Assembly (NCBI GenBank): GCA_963792385.1
Contig: CAWBVZ010000012.1
Location: forward strand, 1,325,001 to 1,389,000
DNA: 64,000 nt
Reading direction: 5' to 3'
Origin: DASSUW01 sp963792385
GTDB taxonomy: Bacteria > Actinomycetota > Thermoleophilia > Solirubrobacterales > Solirubrobacteraceae
Below the pieces are notes generated by a model. It saw nothing but the letters and a program-made list of their open reading frames with translations, was not told the origin of the DNA and searched no databases. The position numbers were made by a program, and so were the translations under genes. Shown in pieces: positions 28,766 to 36,585 of this stretch (position 1 is the stretch's first letter; the number at the start of each line of letters is the position of its first letter).

Positions 28766-29128
28766 CTACGACGCGGATGCGGCCGCCGCGCGCACTGCCG
28801 CGTCGCGCGTCGGGTGGACCGGCACGACGCTGTCGAGGCCGGTGATGCCGAGCATGCGGGCGATCGGGGACTGCTCGGCGACGGCGAGGAACAGCCGCTG
28901 CTGGCGCTGCCGCAGTTCGGCCGCGAGCTGGAACAGCAGGTTGATGCCGGCGCTGTCGATGTAGGTCGTCCCGATCAGGTCGAGAACGAGTGACTCGCTG
29001 TGGTTGGTGAGCATGTCGCGCAGCCGGTCGCCGAGGTCGAGCGCGTTGGAGGCGTCGATCTCGCCGTCGATCGCCGCGACCGGCACGTCGCCGTCGGTGA
29101 GTTCGGTCAGCCTCGCAAGCGTCCTCAC
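28766..29128 (-). CDS. STAS-domain anti-sigma-factor antagonist
   Basis: A 120-residue SpoIIAA/RsbV-like protein. Its phosphorylatable serine is in TYIDSAGINLLFQL (about 60). It would bind and neutralise an anti-sigma kinase when dephosphorylated. The GTG start at 29128 overlaps the stop of the SpoIIE phosphatase gene (GTGA), matching the classic partner-switching pair of phosphatase and antagonist. No sigma factor gene is nearby. Confidence 0.88.
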   Translation of the reverse strand: MRTLARLTELTDGDVPVAAIDGEIDASNALDLGDRLRDMLTNHSESLVLDLIGTTYIDSAGINLLFQLAAELRQRQQRLFLAVAEQSPIARMLGITGLDSVVPVHPTRDAAVRAAAASAS

Positions 29129-30702
29129 GGCGTCACCCTCCCCAGCGTCCGCTCGAGCACGACGGTGGTGCCGTCGTCGGTGTGCTGTACGTCCACGGTC
29201 TCCATCAGTGCGCGCATCAGCGGCAGCCCGCGGCCCCGGTGCGTGCCGCGCGGGGCGCGCCAGCGACCGCTGTCGCGCACCGTCAGCCGGATCCGCCTGT
29301 CCTGGAAGCTGGCCTCGACGTCGAACGACTGCCGGCCCGGCCCGTACGCGTGCTCGACCGCGTTCGCGCACGCTTCCTGGCAGGCGACCGTGATGTCGTA
29401 CGTCTCGACCTCGGTCGCGCCGCGCGTCCGCAGCCACCGGCGCAGGAGCCGACGCAGGCTCGCGAGCGCGTCCTTGTCGGCCGGCCACCGGGTGAGGAGC
29501 TCATCTGGCAGCGGCGGCAGCCGCATGGCGATCACGGCGATGTCGTCCGGCTGGTCGTCGCGCACCAGGCCCGCGATGATCGCCGACACGAGCCGGTCGA
29601 CGTCACCGGCGTGTTCGACGAGCACGCGGAGCTGCTCGAGGCCGTCGTCGATCGACCTGCCACGGCGCTCGACGAGCCCGTCGGTGTAGAGCACGACAGT
29701 CGAGCCGGTGACGAGCGGGAACGTTTCACTGCCGTACTTCGCCATGGTCGCCGCTCCGAGCGGCATCGAGCCCTGGAGCGGGAGGTAGGTGGCCGCGCCA
29801 TCTGGGCCGATGATGAGCGGGGGCGGGTGCCCGGCGTTGACCACCTCCAGCGTCTCCTCGGCGGGATCGAGGACCACGTACACGAGCGTCGTCATCGCCG
29901 TCGGACCGAGCTGCCACATCAGGGTGTTCACGCGCTCGACGACCGTGGCGGCGGGGTGGTCCTCGACGGCGTACGCGCGCAGCGCGGCGCGCAACTGGGC
30001 CATCACCGCCGCCGCGGCCGGGCCATGGCCGACGACGTCGCCGACCGCCAGCACGATCCGCCCGCCGCCCAACTCGAACGCGTCGTACCAGTCGCCGCCG
30101 AGGCTCTCGCCCGTCGCGGGGAGGTAGGCACTCGCCATCTGGAGCCCTGGAATCGTGGGTAGGTCCTCGGGGAGCAGCCGGCGCTGCAGCACCTCGGCGA
30201 GCCGTCGCTGCGCGTACAACTCGGTGCGCTCGATCGCAAGGGCGGCGCGGTCGGCGGCGAGCTGCAGCAGGTCGGCGTCCTCCGGGGTGAACTCGCGGCG
30301 GGTGAGCGTGCCGACGTGCAGCACGCCGATCACGCGGTCGTCGACGAGCAGCGGGACGCCGAGCAGCGATTGGATGCCCTTCTCGCGCAGGATCGGGTTG
30401 AGAATGTCGGCGTGGTCGACGTCGTCGATCGTGATCGCCGAGCGCTCGGCTGCGATCCGGCCGGCGAAGCCGCGGCCGACCGGGATCCGCACGCCGCGGC
30501 GGACCTCTTCCTCGATCCCGTTCGCGGCGCGCGCCCGCAGCATCGTGCCGCCTTGCTCGAGCAGAAGGATCGCGGCCGTGTCGGCGTCGAGGATCTCGGT
30601 GATGCGTCGCAGCAGCTCCCCCAGGAGGTCCTCCTGCGACAGTTGGGCCAGCGCGGCGTCGGTCACCCGCTGGAGCGACTCGAGCACACGGCTGTCCCTC
30701 AT
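29125..30702 (-). CDS. GAF-SpoIIE phosphatase-HATPase multidomain regulator
   Basis: A 525-residue cytoplasmic signalling protein. GAF domain (about 20-165) as sensor, then a PP2C/SpoIIE serine phosphatase domain (about 190-385; metal Asp in LGGDWYDAFEL and AVGDVVGHG, VLYTDGLVER), then an RsbW-like ATPase domain (about 410-520; CQEACANAVEHAYG; DSGRWRAP). It combines the kinase and phosphatase of a partner-switching module in one chain, controlling the adjacent STAS protein. It lies 24 bp past the sulfotransferase stop on the opposite side, head to tail with that operon. Confidence 0.9.
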   Translation of the reverse strand: MRDSRVLESLQRVTDAALAQLSQEDLLGELLRRITEILDADTAAILLLEQGGTMLRARAANGIEEEVRRGVRIPVGRGFAGRIAAERSAITIDDVDHADILNPILREKGIQSLLGVPLLVDDRVIGVLHVGTLTRREFTPEDADLLQLAADRAALAIERTELYAQRRLAEVLQRRLLPEDLPTIPGLQMASAYLPATGESLGGDWYDAFELGGGRIVLAVGDVVGHGPAAAAVMAQLRAALRAYAVEDHPAATVVERVNTLMWQLGPTAMTTLVYVVLDPAEETLEVVNAGHPPPLIIGPDGAATYLPLQGSMPLGAATMAKYGSETFPLVTGSTVVLYTDGLVERRGRSIDDGLEQLRVLVEHAGDVDRLVSAIIAGLVRDDQPDDIAVIAMRLPPLPDELLTRWPADKDALASLRRLLRRWLRTRGATEVETYDITVACQEACANAVEHAYGPGRQSFDVEASFQDRRIRLTVRDSGRWRAPRGTHRGRGLPLMRALMETVDVQHTDDGTTVVLERTLGRVTP

Positions 30703-30726
30703 GCCCCGGATGGTAGGGGCGCGGCG

Positions 30727-31518
30727 CTAACGCGCCGCCGACGTGGCGTCGCGCGCGTATGCGGCTACCCACTCATCGGAGCGCTCGTCGGCCTGGCGGC
30801 GCAGGCGCGGGAAGGCGTCGAGCGCGCCGTCGGGCGCCTCGACGCCGATGTGGGCGAGCGTGCGCGTGAGCACGCCCGCGCGGTCGCGCGCGACGTCCTC
30901 GTACTCGATGGTCAACACGTCGGCGCCGGTGGCGGCGAAGAACCGCTCCCACGCCGCGTCGTGTGCGGTCAACAGCTCGACGAGGTGCCGGAGCGCGGCG
31001 AACGAGTACTGCGGCTCGCCGGCATCGGGCTCGTTCTCGGCCCGCCACGACTGCGTCTGCATCGCACGCCACAGCGACACGGCCTGGCGCACGGTGTCGG
31101 CGCGCCGCACCCACACGAGTCGCGGGCGGTCGAAGACGGCGTCGACGAGCGTGGGCAGGTCGTGCGAGTCGAGCCGGCGGCCGAGGTCCTCGAGGTGCGC
31201 CCACATGATCTTCGCGCCGAACACGCCGTTCGGCGTCGTGCCCCACTCGCGCACACGCTCCAGGTGCTCCGCATAGTTCGCGATGCCACGCAGGTCCGAG
31301 TACGGCGGCGCCGGGGTCGGAGGGGCGCCTTCGACGAGCGCGAGCGCCTCGGCGTCGTCGAGCCCTTCGAGGTAATCGAGCGGTCGGCGCGGCGTCCCGG
31401 TGGCGGGCACGGCCTCGAAGAACTCCTCCGGGTCGCCGGCGACGCCGGTCTCGGCAAGCGTCTTACACAGCAGCGTGCTGCCGCTCCGCGGCGTGGCGCA
31501 GACGAGGTACGACGTCAC
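30727..31518 (-). CDS. Stf0-family sulfotransferase
   Basis: A 263-residue cytoplasmic sulfotransferase. The PAPS 5'-phosphosulfate loop is VCATPRSGSTLLCKTL at the N-terminus. Stf0-type features include GDPEEFFE, GVFGAKIMW and the 3'-phosphate loop region VWVRRADTVRQAVSLWRA. The mycobacterial prototype sulfates trehalose; the acceptor here is unknown. The GTG start at 31518 overlaps the CysC stop (GTGA), so the enzyme is made with its PAPS-producing kinase. Confidence 0.88.
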   Translation of the reverse strand: MTSYLVCATPRSGSTLLCKTLAETGVAGDPEEFFEAVPATGTPRRPLDYLEGLDDAEALALVEGAPPTPAPPYSDLRGIANYAEHLERVREWGTTPNGVFGAKIMWAHLEDLGRRLDSHDLPTLVDAVFDRPRLVWVRRADTVRQAVSLWRAMQTQSWRAENEPDAGEPQYSFAALRHLVELLTAHDAAWERFFAATGADVLTIEYEDVARDRAGVLTRTLAHIGVEAPDGALDAFPRLRRQADERSDEWVAAYARDATSAAR

Positions 31519-32228
31519 AGCAGTCCGCGGTCTCCGAGGAGCGCCTCGAGCCGCTCGACGCCCTCCTGCAGCGGTTGCGTGCCGTCGAGCACGAGGTCGG
31601 GCTCGGCGGGCGGCTCGTACGGGTCGTCGACGCCGGTGAGGCCGTGCAGCATGCCCGCGCGGGCCCGCCGGTACAGGCCCTTGGGGTCGCGCTCCTCGCA
31701 CACCTCGAGCGGCGTGTCGACGAACACTTCCACGAACGGCGGGTCGTCTCCGGCGTGCCGGCGCCGGACCCGGTCGCGGTGCTCGGCGTACGGCGACACG
31801 AGCGCGACGATCACGACGAGTCCGGCGTCCGCCATCATCCGCGCGGCCTCGCCGGCGCGGCGGACGTTCTCTGCGCGCGAGCCGGCGTCGAATCCGGGGT
31901 CTCCGGACAGCCCGTGGCGGAGGTTGTCGCCGTCGATCAGGTAGGCGCCGCGGCCGCCGCCGACCAGCCGCGCCTCCAGCCCGCCGGCGATCGCCGACTT
32001 GCCGGAGGCCGGGAGCCCGGTGAGCCAGATCGTCGCGCCCTGCTGGCCGAGCGCCGCCCAGCGGTCCTCGCGCGTGGCCGAGCCGCGCTCCCACACCACG
32101 TTCGGGCTCCGCGTCCCGCCGTTCTCGATCGCCTCGACGACCATGCCGGCGGCGGCGACGGTCGGCGCCGCCGATGCATGGCCCGCCATGGGCAATTCGT
32201 GGATCAGGGGTGGCGTCGAGACCGGCAT
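31515..32228 (-). CDS. cysC: Adenylylsulfate kinase
   Basis: A 237-residue APS kinase that phosphorylates adenylylsulfate to PAPS. P-loop IWLTGLPASGKSAIAG (about 70), APS-binding DGDNLRHGLSGD, and the EVFVDTPLEVCEERDPKGLY region. An N-terminal extension of about 60 residues contains WERGSATREDRWAALGQ, which resembles the CysN-CysC junction. CysD/CysN are not in the window. It directly feeds the overlapping Stf0 gene. The upstream AT-richer region has a TATTAT box (32249-32254, minus strand), a possible -10. Confidence 0.88.
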   Translation of the reverse strand: MPVSTPPLIHELPMAGHASAAPTVAAAGMVVEAIENGGTRSPNVVWERGSATREDRWAALGQQGATIWLTGLPASGKSAIAGGLEARLVGGGRGAYLIDGDNLRHGLSGDPGFDAGSRAENVRRAGEAARMMADAGLVVIVALVSPYAEHRDRVRRRHAGDDPPFVEVFVDTPLEVCEERDPKGLYRRARAGMLHGLTGVDDPYEPPAEPDLVLDGTQPLQEGVERLEALLGDRGLL

Positions 32229-32248
32229 TTATCTCTAAGTCGACTGAA

Positions 32249-32254
32249 ATAATA
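32249..32254 (-). promoter_or_regulatory. Candidate -10 box of the cysC-stf0 operon
   Basis: TATTAT on the minus strand, 21 bp upstream of the cysC ATG, in a locally AT-rich stretch. No good -35 is seen at 16-18 bp. Confidence 0.35.
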
Positions 32255-32359
32255 GGAAATGCACTGCACGACGTCGCGCTACCCCTGAGCGAGCGTCGCC
32301 ACACACACGTGTGGGCCGAAAACGCTCAGGTTTCCGGTCTGGAGGGCGATCCAAGAGCC

Positions 32360-33361
32360 ATGGGCCTTGACAGCTCAAGGCTCCGCCTGCGCGTTCAGAT
32401 CGTGACGGCGGGAGTCTGGGTGACCTACATGGTCTGCGCCGCGCTCGCGGGGTGGGCGGTCGCCACCTGGGATCGCCCGTACCGCGGGTTGACGCTCGCG
32501 CTCATCGGCTTCGCCGCGGTGGGCGCGCATGTTGTGTCGCGGCTGCCGGCCGAGCGGATCGTGCGCAGCCGTTTCCGCGAGCCGTTCTTCCTGATCTGGA
32601 GCCTGCTCGACGTCGCGCTCATCTGCACGCTCGCCTACCTCGACGTGGGGATCACGAGCCCGGCGACGCTGATGCTCTTCATGACGCTCGTGTTCTCGGC
32701 GCTGTCGTACCCGCTGGGGACGATCATCGCAGTGGTGACGGCGAGCGTGACCGGCGTGGCCATCCTCGGCGCGGTCGGTGGCGTCTCGCAACCGACCGAG
32801 CATCCCGACGCCGCGTACGTGGGCATGTTCCTCGTCTGCATGGCGCTGACCGGCATGCTGTGCGTCTGGCAGGCGCGGCTGGGCGAGCGCCAGCGCGACG
32901 AGCTGGCCGAGCTGTCGCGGACCGATCCGCTGACCGGTTGTCTCAACCGCCGCGGCTTCGCCGAACGCCTCGACGCCGAGCTGGCGCGGGCCGCCCGCGA
33001 CGGCACCGAGGTCGCGCTCGTGCAGCTCGACCTCAACGGCTTCAAGGAGGTCAACGACCGCTTCGGCCACGCGGCCGGGGACGAGGTCCTGCGGTGGGTG
33101 GGCTCCACGATCCAGGGCCTGCTGCGCGGCTCGGACGCCACCGGCCGGCTCGGCGGCGACGAGTTCGCGCTTGTGCTGCCCGGCGTACCGGTGGACGAGG
33201 CGCGCGCCGTGGCCGACCGCACGGTCGCCGCGCTGGCCGAGCGCGTCGGCTCCGCCGCCGGCGTGGCCTGTCATCCCGCCGACGGCGGAGACGGCGACGA
33301 GCTGCTCCGGCACGCCGACTCCGACCTGTACGCCGCGAAGGCGATCCACCGCGCGGGGTAG
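32360..33361 (+). CDS. Membrane-bound diguanylate cyclase (GGDEF)
   Basis: A 333-residue protein with five or six transmembrane helices (residues about 12-180) followed by a GGDEF domain. The active site is GRLGGDEFALVLP near 280. The product-inhibition I-site RxxD is present five residues before it (RGSDATGRL). It should make c-di-GMP from two GTP with feedback control. No EAL/HD-GYP partner is nearby. The ATG at 32360 has GGAGGG 13 nt upstream. Confidence 0.9.
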   Translation: MGLDSSRLRLRVQIVTAGVWVTYMVCAALAGWAVATWDRPYRGLTLALIGFAAVGAHVVSRLPAERIVRSRFREPFFLIWSLLDVALICTLAYLDVGITSPATLMLFMTLVFSALSYPLGTIIAVVTASVTGVAILGAVGGVSQPTEHPDAAYVGMFLVCMALTGMLCVWQARLGERQRDELAELSRTDPLTGCLNRRGFAERLDAELARAARDGTEVALVQLDLNGFKEVNDRFGHAAGDEVLRWVGSTIQGLLRGSDATGRLGGDEFALVLPGVPVDEARAVADRTVAALAERVGSAAGVACHPADGGDGDELLRHADSDLYAAKAIHRAG

Positions 33362-33364
33362 GCT
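33359..33364 (+). promoter_or_regulatory. -10 box of the redoxin gene
   Basis: TAGGCT, overlapping the stop of the GGDEF gene, then 6 nt and ATG at 33371. A leaderless start is expected. Confidence 0.4.
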
Positions 33365-33370
33365 CGGCGC

Positions 33371-33934
33371 ATGAGGGATCCCCTCGTGCTCCCGCACGAC
33401 CTACCGGTGCCCGTGGACGACGGCGCCGCCGATCACCTGCGCGGTGCGGCGCTCCCGGCGATCACGCTGCCCGCCACCGACGGCACCGGCGTGCGGCTCG
33501 ACGTGCTCGACGGCCTGAGCGTCGTGTTCGCCTATCCGCGGACCGGCCGGCCGGGGGAGGAGTCGCCCGGCGGCGACGACGGCTGGAACGCGATCCCCGG
33601 CGCCCGCGGCTGCACGCCCGAGGCGTGCTCGTTCCGCGACGAGACCGACCGCTTCACCGCGCTCCGCGCACGTGTCTTCGGGCTCTCGACGCAGGACACC
33701 GAGTACCAGCGCGAGGCGGTCGAGCGCCTGCACCTGCCGTACCCGCTGCTCTCGGATGCCGGCCTGCGGCTGACGGAGGCGCTCGACCTGCCGACGTTCG
33801 AGGTCGAGGGCCTCCGCCTGATCCGGCGGCTGACGCTGATCGTCCGCGGCGGGCGGATCGCCGACGTCGTGTACCCAGTGTTCCCGCCCGACCGCGGCGC
33901 CGCGCTCGCGCTGGAGCGAATCCAGGCCGACTGA
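33371..33934 (+). CDS. Peroxiredoxin/redoxin-family protein
   Basis: A 187-residue thioredoxin-fold protein of the AhpC/TSA-redoxin type. VVFAYPRTGRP fills the place of the active-site strand-loop, and cysteines sit in GARGCTPEACSFRD (about 78-84). The usual peroxidatic TxxC loop is replaced by TGRPGEES with no cysteine. The CTPEAC pair is therefore the likely redox centre, as in bacterioferritin-comigratory-like variants. Substrate is presumably a peroxide. The stop lies inside the left arm of a long inverted repeat. Confidence 0.8.
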   Translation: MRDPLVLPHDLPVPVDDGAADHLRGAALPAITLPATDGTGVRLDVLDGLSVVFAYPRTGRPGEESPGGDDGWNAIPGARGCTPEACSFRDETDRFTALRARVFGLSTQDTEYQREAVERLHLPYPLLSDAGLRLTEALDLPTFEVEGLRLIRRLTLIVRGGRIADVVYPVFPPDRGAALALERIQAD

Positions 33935-34098
33935 GAGCCCGTTTCAGGAAGTCGGCGCGCCCGGATACGGGCGATCCGCGGCGCCAGTCGCCACCCGCGG
34001 GTTCGCCGATAACCCCACTATCGGCTTCACCCGCGTGCGGCGCCTGGCATCCACGGCTCGACCGTCCCGGACGGGCCGCCCGTTCTGAAACGGACTCT
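33934..34098. repeat. 165-bp inverted-repeat element between convergent genes
   Basis: Arms AGAGCCCGTTTCAG (33934-33947) and CTGAAACGGACTCT (34085-34098) are inverted repeats with one mismatch. The interior is itself palindromic: a GCCGATA hairpin around AACCCCAC, and CGCGGGT and GGCGCC blocks on both sides. The arms overlap the stop codons of both flanking convergent genes. No reading frame lies inside. It looks like a MITE/REP-type unit or a large bidirectional terminator. Confidence 0.6.
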
Positions 34099-34570
34099 AG
34101 GTCGCCTCCTTGGCGAACATTTGCAGGAGGTCGTTCCAGCCGCCGGGGGCGGAGACGAGCTCGCGCATCTTCGCGCCGGCCTCGCCGTGCTTCTCGAAGC
34201 CGCGGTGCTCGAGCTCGACCAGCGTGCCGTCGCCCTCGGGCGTGAATGTGACCTCGACCTCGGTGGCGTTCGCCGGATCCGGGTCGTACACCCACTCGGG
34301 CGTCAGATGCCACGCCAGCAGCAACCGGCTCGGCGGCTCGCAGGCGATCACCGTGCCCCACTCGCACTCGGTCCCGTCGGCGGCGCGCTCGAACCAGCGG
34401 CCGCCGGTGCGCGCCTCCAGGCTCACCGCGACGGCGTCCTGCTCGCCGATGTGGTGGCTCGCGATCGGCCACCAGCTCTGGAAGCCGGCGGTGAACACCG
34501 CGAACGCGCGCTCCGGCGTCGCCTTCACCGTGATGCTGCGGCGGGCGGTCAGCGTGGCCTGCTCGCTCAT
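34097..34570 (-). CDS. SRPBCC (AHSA1/START-like) domain protein
   Basis: A 157-residue helix-grip protein. RSITVKATPERAFAVFTAGFQSWWPI at the start and WHLTPEWVYDPDPANATEVEV/GTLVELEHRGFEKHGE are typical of the Aha1-like SRPBCC group. Such proteins bind hydrophobic ligands and are usually paired with ArsR regulators, as here: its ATG overlaps the ArsR stop (ATGA). Its stop codon falls inside the 165-bp inverted-repeat element. Confidence 0.87.
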   Translation of the reverse strand: MSEQATLTARRSITVKATPERAFAVFTAGFQSWWPIASHHIGEQDAVAVSLEARTGGRWFERAADGTECEWGTVIACEPPSRLLLAWHLTPEWVYDPDPANATEVEVTFTPEGDGTLVELEHRGFEKHGEAGAKMRELVSAPGGWNDLLQMFAKEAT

Positions 34571-34881
34571 CCTTCCTCCTTTTCGACCGCCGCCTTGAAG
34601 GCGATCAGTGCGTGGTTCCAGAGCGTGTCGAAGTACGCGCGCACGGCCTCGATCCCGGACGGGTCGAGCTGGTAGAGGCGGCGCGTGCCGTCGGCGCGGT
34701 CGATCACGAGCCCGGCCTGCTTGAGCACCTTCAGGTGCTGCGAGACGGCCGGGCGGCTCACCGGCAGCCCGCGGGCGAGCTCGCCGACCGCGTGCGGGCC
34801 GTCCGCGAGGCGCTCGAAGATCGCGCGCCTGGTCGGGTCGGCGAGCGCGGTGAGGCCGTTCGATGATTGGTAAGTCGACAC
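34567..34881 (-). CDS. ArsR-family repressor
   Basis: A 104-residue winged-helix regulator: LADPTRRAIFERLADGPHAVGELARGLPVSRPAVSQHLKVLKQAGLV (about 12-58), then the wing RADGTRRLYQL. It lacks the metal-binding CxC of arsenic sensors, so it belongs to the group paired with SRPBCC proteins. It starts with GTG at 34881 (a near-ACTTACC sequence is part of the first codons). A palindromic operator over its -10 indicates autorepression of this two-gene operon. Confidence 0.88.
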   Translation of the reverse strand: MSTYQSSNGLTALADPTRRAIFERLADGPHAVGELARGLPVSRPAVSQHLKVLKQAGLVIDRADGTRRLYQLDPSGIEAVRAYFDTLWNHALIAFKAAVEKEEG

Positions 34882-34885
34882 TAAC

Positions 34886-34903
34886 GGTAAGTTTAGACTT
34901 ACC
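34886..34903 (-). promoter_or_regulatory. ArsR operator overlapping the promoter
   Basis: GGTAAGT-TTAG-ACTTACC is a perfect 7-bp inverted repeat. A third half-site (GGTAAGT, 34869-34875) lies over the start codon region. On the minus strand TAAACT within the dyad is a plausible -10, ending 8 nt before the GTG start. Confidence 0.6.
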
Positions 34904-34929
34904 GAGTGCGCGAGGTCAAGGAAGCGTCG

Positions 34930-35943
34930 TCAACCGACGGGTGGTGCCGTCGACGCGCGCACGACGAGCCGCGTCGGCAGCAGCACGCGCGGCGGAGGCT
35001 GTTCGCCGTCGCCGCGGCGCAGCCGCGCGAGCAGCAGCCGCGCCGCCTCGACGCCGAGCTCGTACTGCGGGATCGCGACCGTCGTGAGCGGCGGCTGGAC
35101 CTGGCCGACGAGCGGCATGTCGTTGTGGCCGACGACCGACACGTCGCGCGGGCAGCGCAACCCCGCGGCCTCCAGCGCGGCGTAGCAGCCGAGCGCGATC
35201 ATGTCGTTGCCGGCGACAATCGCCGTCACGCCGTCGCGCGCTCGCAGCAGCTCGGCGGCGGCGCGCTCGCCGGCCGGGATCGTGAACGCCTCGCCATGCA
35301 CGACCGGTGGCCTCCCGGCCCCCGGGAGTGCCTCCAGGAACGCGGCCAGGCGCCGCGCCGTCGTCGACAGCGACAGCGGTCCGGTCACGTGCGCGATCCG
35401 CTCGTGGCCGAGCTCGGCGAGGTGCGTGACCGCGGCGCGCACGCCTGCGGCGTCGTCTGCGGCGACGAGCGGCAGCGTCCCGGCGTCGATGTCCCGCGTC
35501 ACGAGCACGGTCGCGACGTCCTCGCGCGCCAGCTCCTCCAGCGTCTCGCCCGAGCGCGTCGCCGACGCCACGATCAGGCCCTCGCAGCGGCGCGAGCGCA
35601 GCTCTGCGACGACGGCCGCCTCGCGCTCGGGATCGTTGTCGGTGTCGGCCAGCAGGCACGCCAGCCCAGCCGTCCACAGCACCTCCTCGATGCCGCGCAC
35701 GATCGGCGGGATGACCGGGTTCGTGAGGTCGGGCACGACGACGCCGACGAAGCCCGACCGCCGCGTCCGCAGGCTGCGCGCGGTTGGGTCGGGGCGGTAG
35801 CCGAGCGCGTCCGCCGCGTCGCGCACGCGGCGCACGGTCTCGGCCGCCACACGGCCGGGCAGCGCCGGGTCCAGCGCGCGCGACGCCGTCGCCGGGTGAA
35901 CGCCCGCGCGGGCGGCGACGTCGCGCAGCGTCGGCCGGCTCAG
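34930..35943 (-). CDS. LacI-family repressor, CTG start
   Basis: A 337-residue repressor. The HTH and hinge are present (LRDVAARAGVHPATASRAL, then RVRDAADALGYRPDPTARSL), followed by the periplasmic-binding-protein-like sensor domain (VVVPDLTNPVIPPIVRGIEE; VAGNDMIALGCYAAL; VVGHNDMPLV). No ATG, GTG or TTG precedes the HTH in frame. The only suitable start is CTG at 35943, which overlaps the TGA of the upstream gene as CTGA. A GTG at 35850 would remove the DNA-binding domain. The effector is unknown, probably a sugar. It should act on the operator at 36586. Confidence 0.87.
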   Translation of the reverse strand: MSRPTLRDVAARAGVHPATASRALDPALPGRVAAETVRRVRDAADALGYRPDPTARSLRTRRSGFVGVVVPDLTNPVIPPIVRGIEEVLWTAGLACLLADTDNDPEREAAVVAELRSRRCEGLIVASATRSGETLEELAREDVATVLVTRDIDAGTLPLVAADDAAGVRAAVTHLAELGHERIAHVTGPLSLSTTARRLAAFLEALPGAGRPPVVHGEAFTIPAGERAAAELLRARDGVTAIVAGNDMIALGCYAALEAAGLRCPRDVSVVGHNDMPLVGQVQPPLTTVAIPQYELGVEAARLLLARLRRGDGEQPPPRVLLPTRLVVRASTAPPVG

Positions 35944-36569
35944 ACCCGCGTCCAGTAGTCCTCCGCCGCCTTGCTGGCCTCGAGGTCCTCGCGCGTCTCG
36001 AACCCCGGCGCCAGCGAAGCGTCCGTGCCCGCGAGCACCTCGTGGTGCTCGATGTTGAGCATCCGCAGCCAGCTCTGCTGGCCCAGCGTGAGCCCGATCA
36101 TGCAGCCGAGCTCGACCAGCTCGGGCTCCGAGAACTGGGCGTGCATGCGCTCCCAGAAGTCATCGCCTGTATCGAAGTGCCAGGCGATCGCCTCCGCGTA
36201 GGCGAGCGCGGCCTTCTCGCGCTCGCTGAACGTGTCGGAGCTCTCGAAGTTGAGCAGCTCGTCGTACTGGCCCTCGACGAGTCCGAGCGAGGCCCCCTTG
36301 ACCGAGCGCTGGTTGCCGCAGTACTCGCACTTGACGGTGCGCGAGATGTAGACGCGGCAGAGCTCCTTGAGCGCGTGGTCGAGCACGCCGTTGCGGAAGA
36401 GGTCGTTCCACGAGTTCGCGAAGAACCAGAACGCGGCCGGCACGTGCGCGCGCACCGCCGAGCTCTCCGGGCGCGGCGTCCCCTCGCGCGCGCATCGCTC
36501 TAACTCAGCCCGCATCTCCGGGGTCATGTCCTCCAGCGGGACATAGCTGATGCGCTGTCGTTCGGCCAT
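35940..36569 (-). CDS. AhpD-like carboxymuconolactone-decarboxylase-family protein
   Basis: A 209-residue all-helical protein of the AhpD/CMD fold. The CxxC is in SRTVKCEYCGNQRSVKGA (about 92-108). The proton-relay histidine expected three residues after CxxC is replaced (CEYCGNQR), so alkylhydroperoxidase activity is not assured. The ATG at 36569 has an excellent Shine-Dalgarno, AAGGAGGA; an upstream in-frame start falls beyond the promoter. It is the first gene of an operon with the LacI regulator. Confidence 0.82.
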   Translation of the reverse strand: MAERQRISYVPLEDMTPEMRAELERCAREGTPRPESSAVRAHVPAAFWFFANSWNDLFRNGVLDHALKELCRVYISRTVKCEYCGNQRSVKGASLGLVEGQYDELLNFESSDTFSEREKAALAYAEAIAWHFDTGDDFWERMHAQFSEPELVELGCMIGLTLGQQSWLRMLNIEHHEVLAGTDASLAPGFETREDLEASKAAEDYWTRV

Positions 36570-36585
36570 CGGCTCCTCCTTCGTG

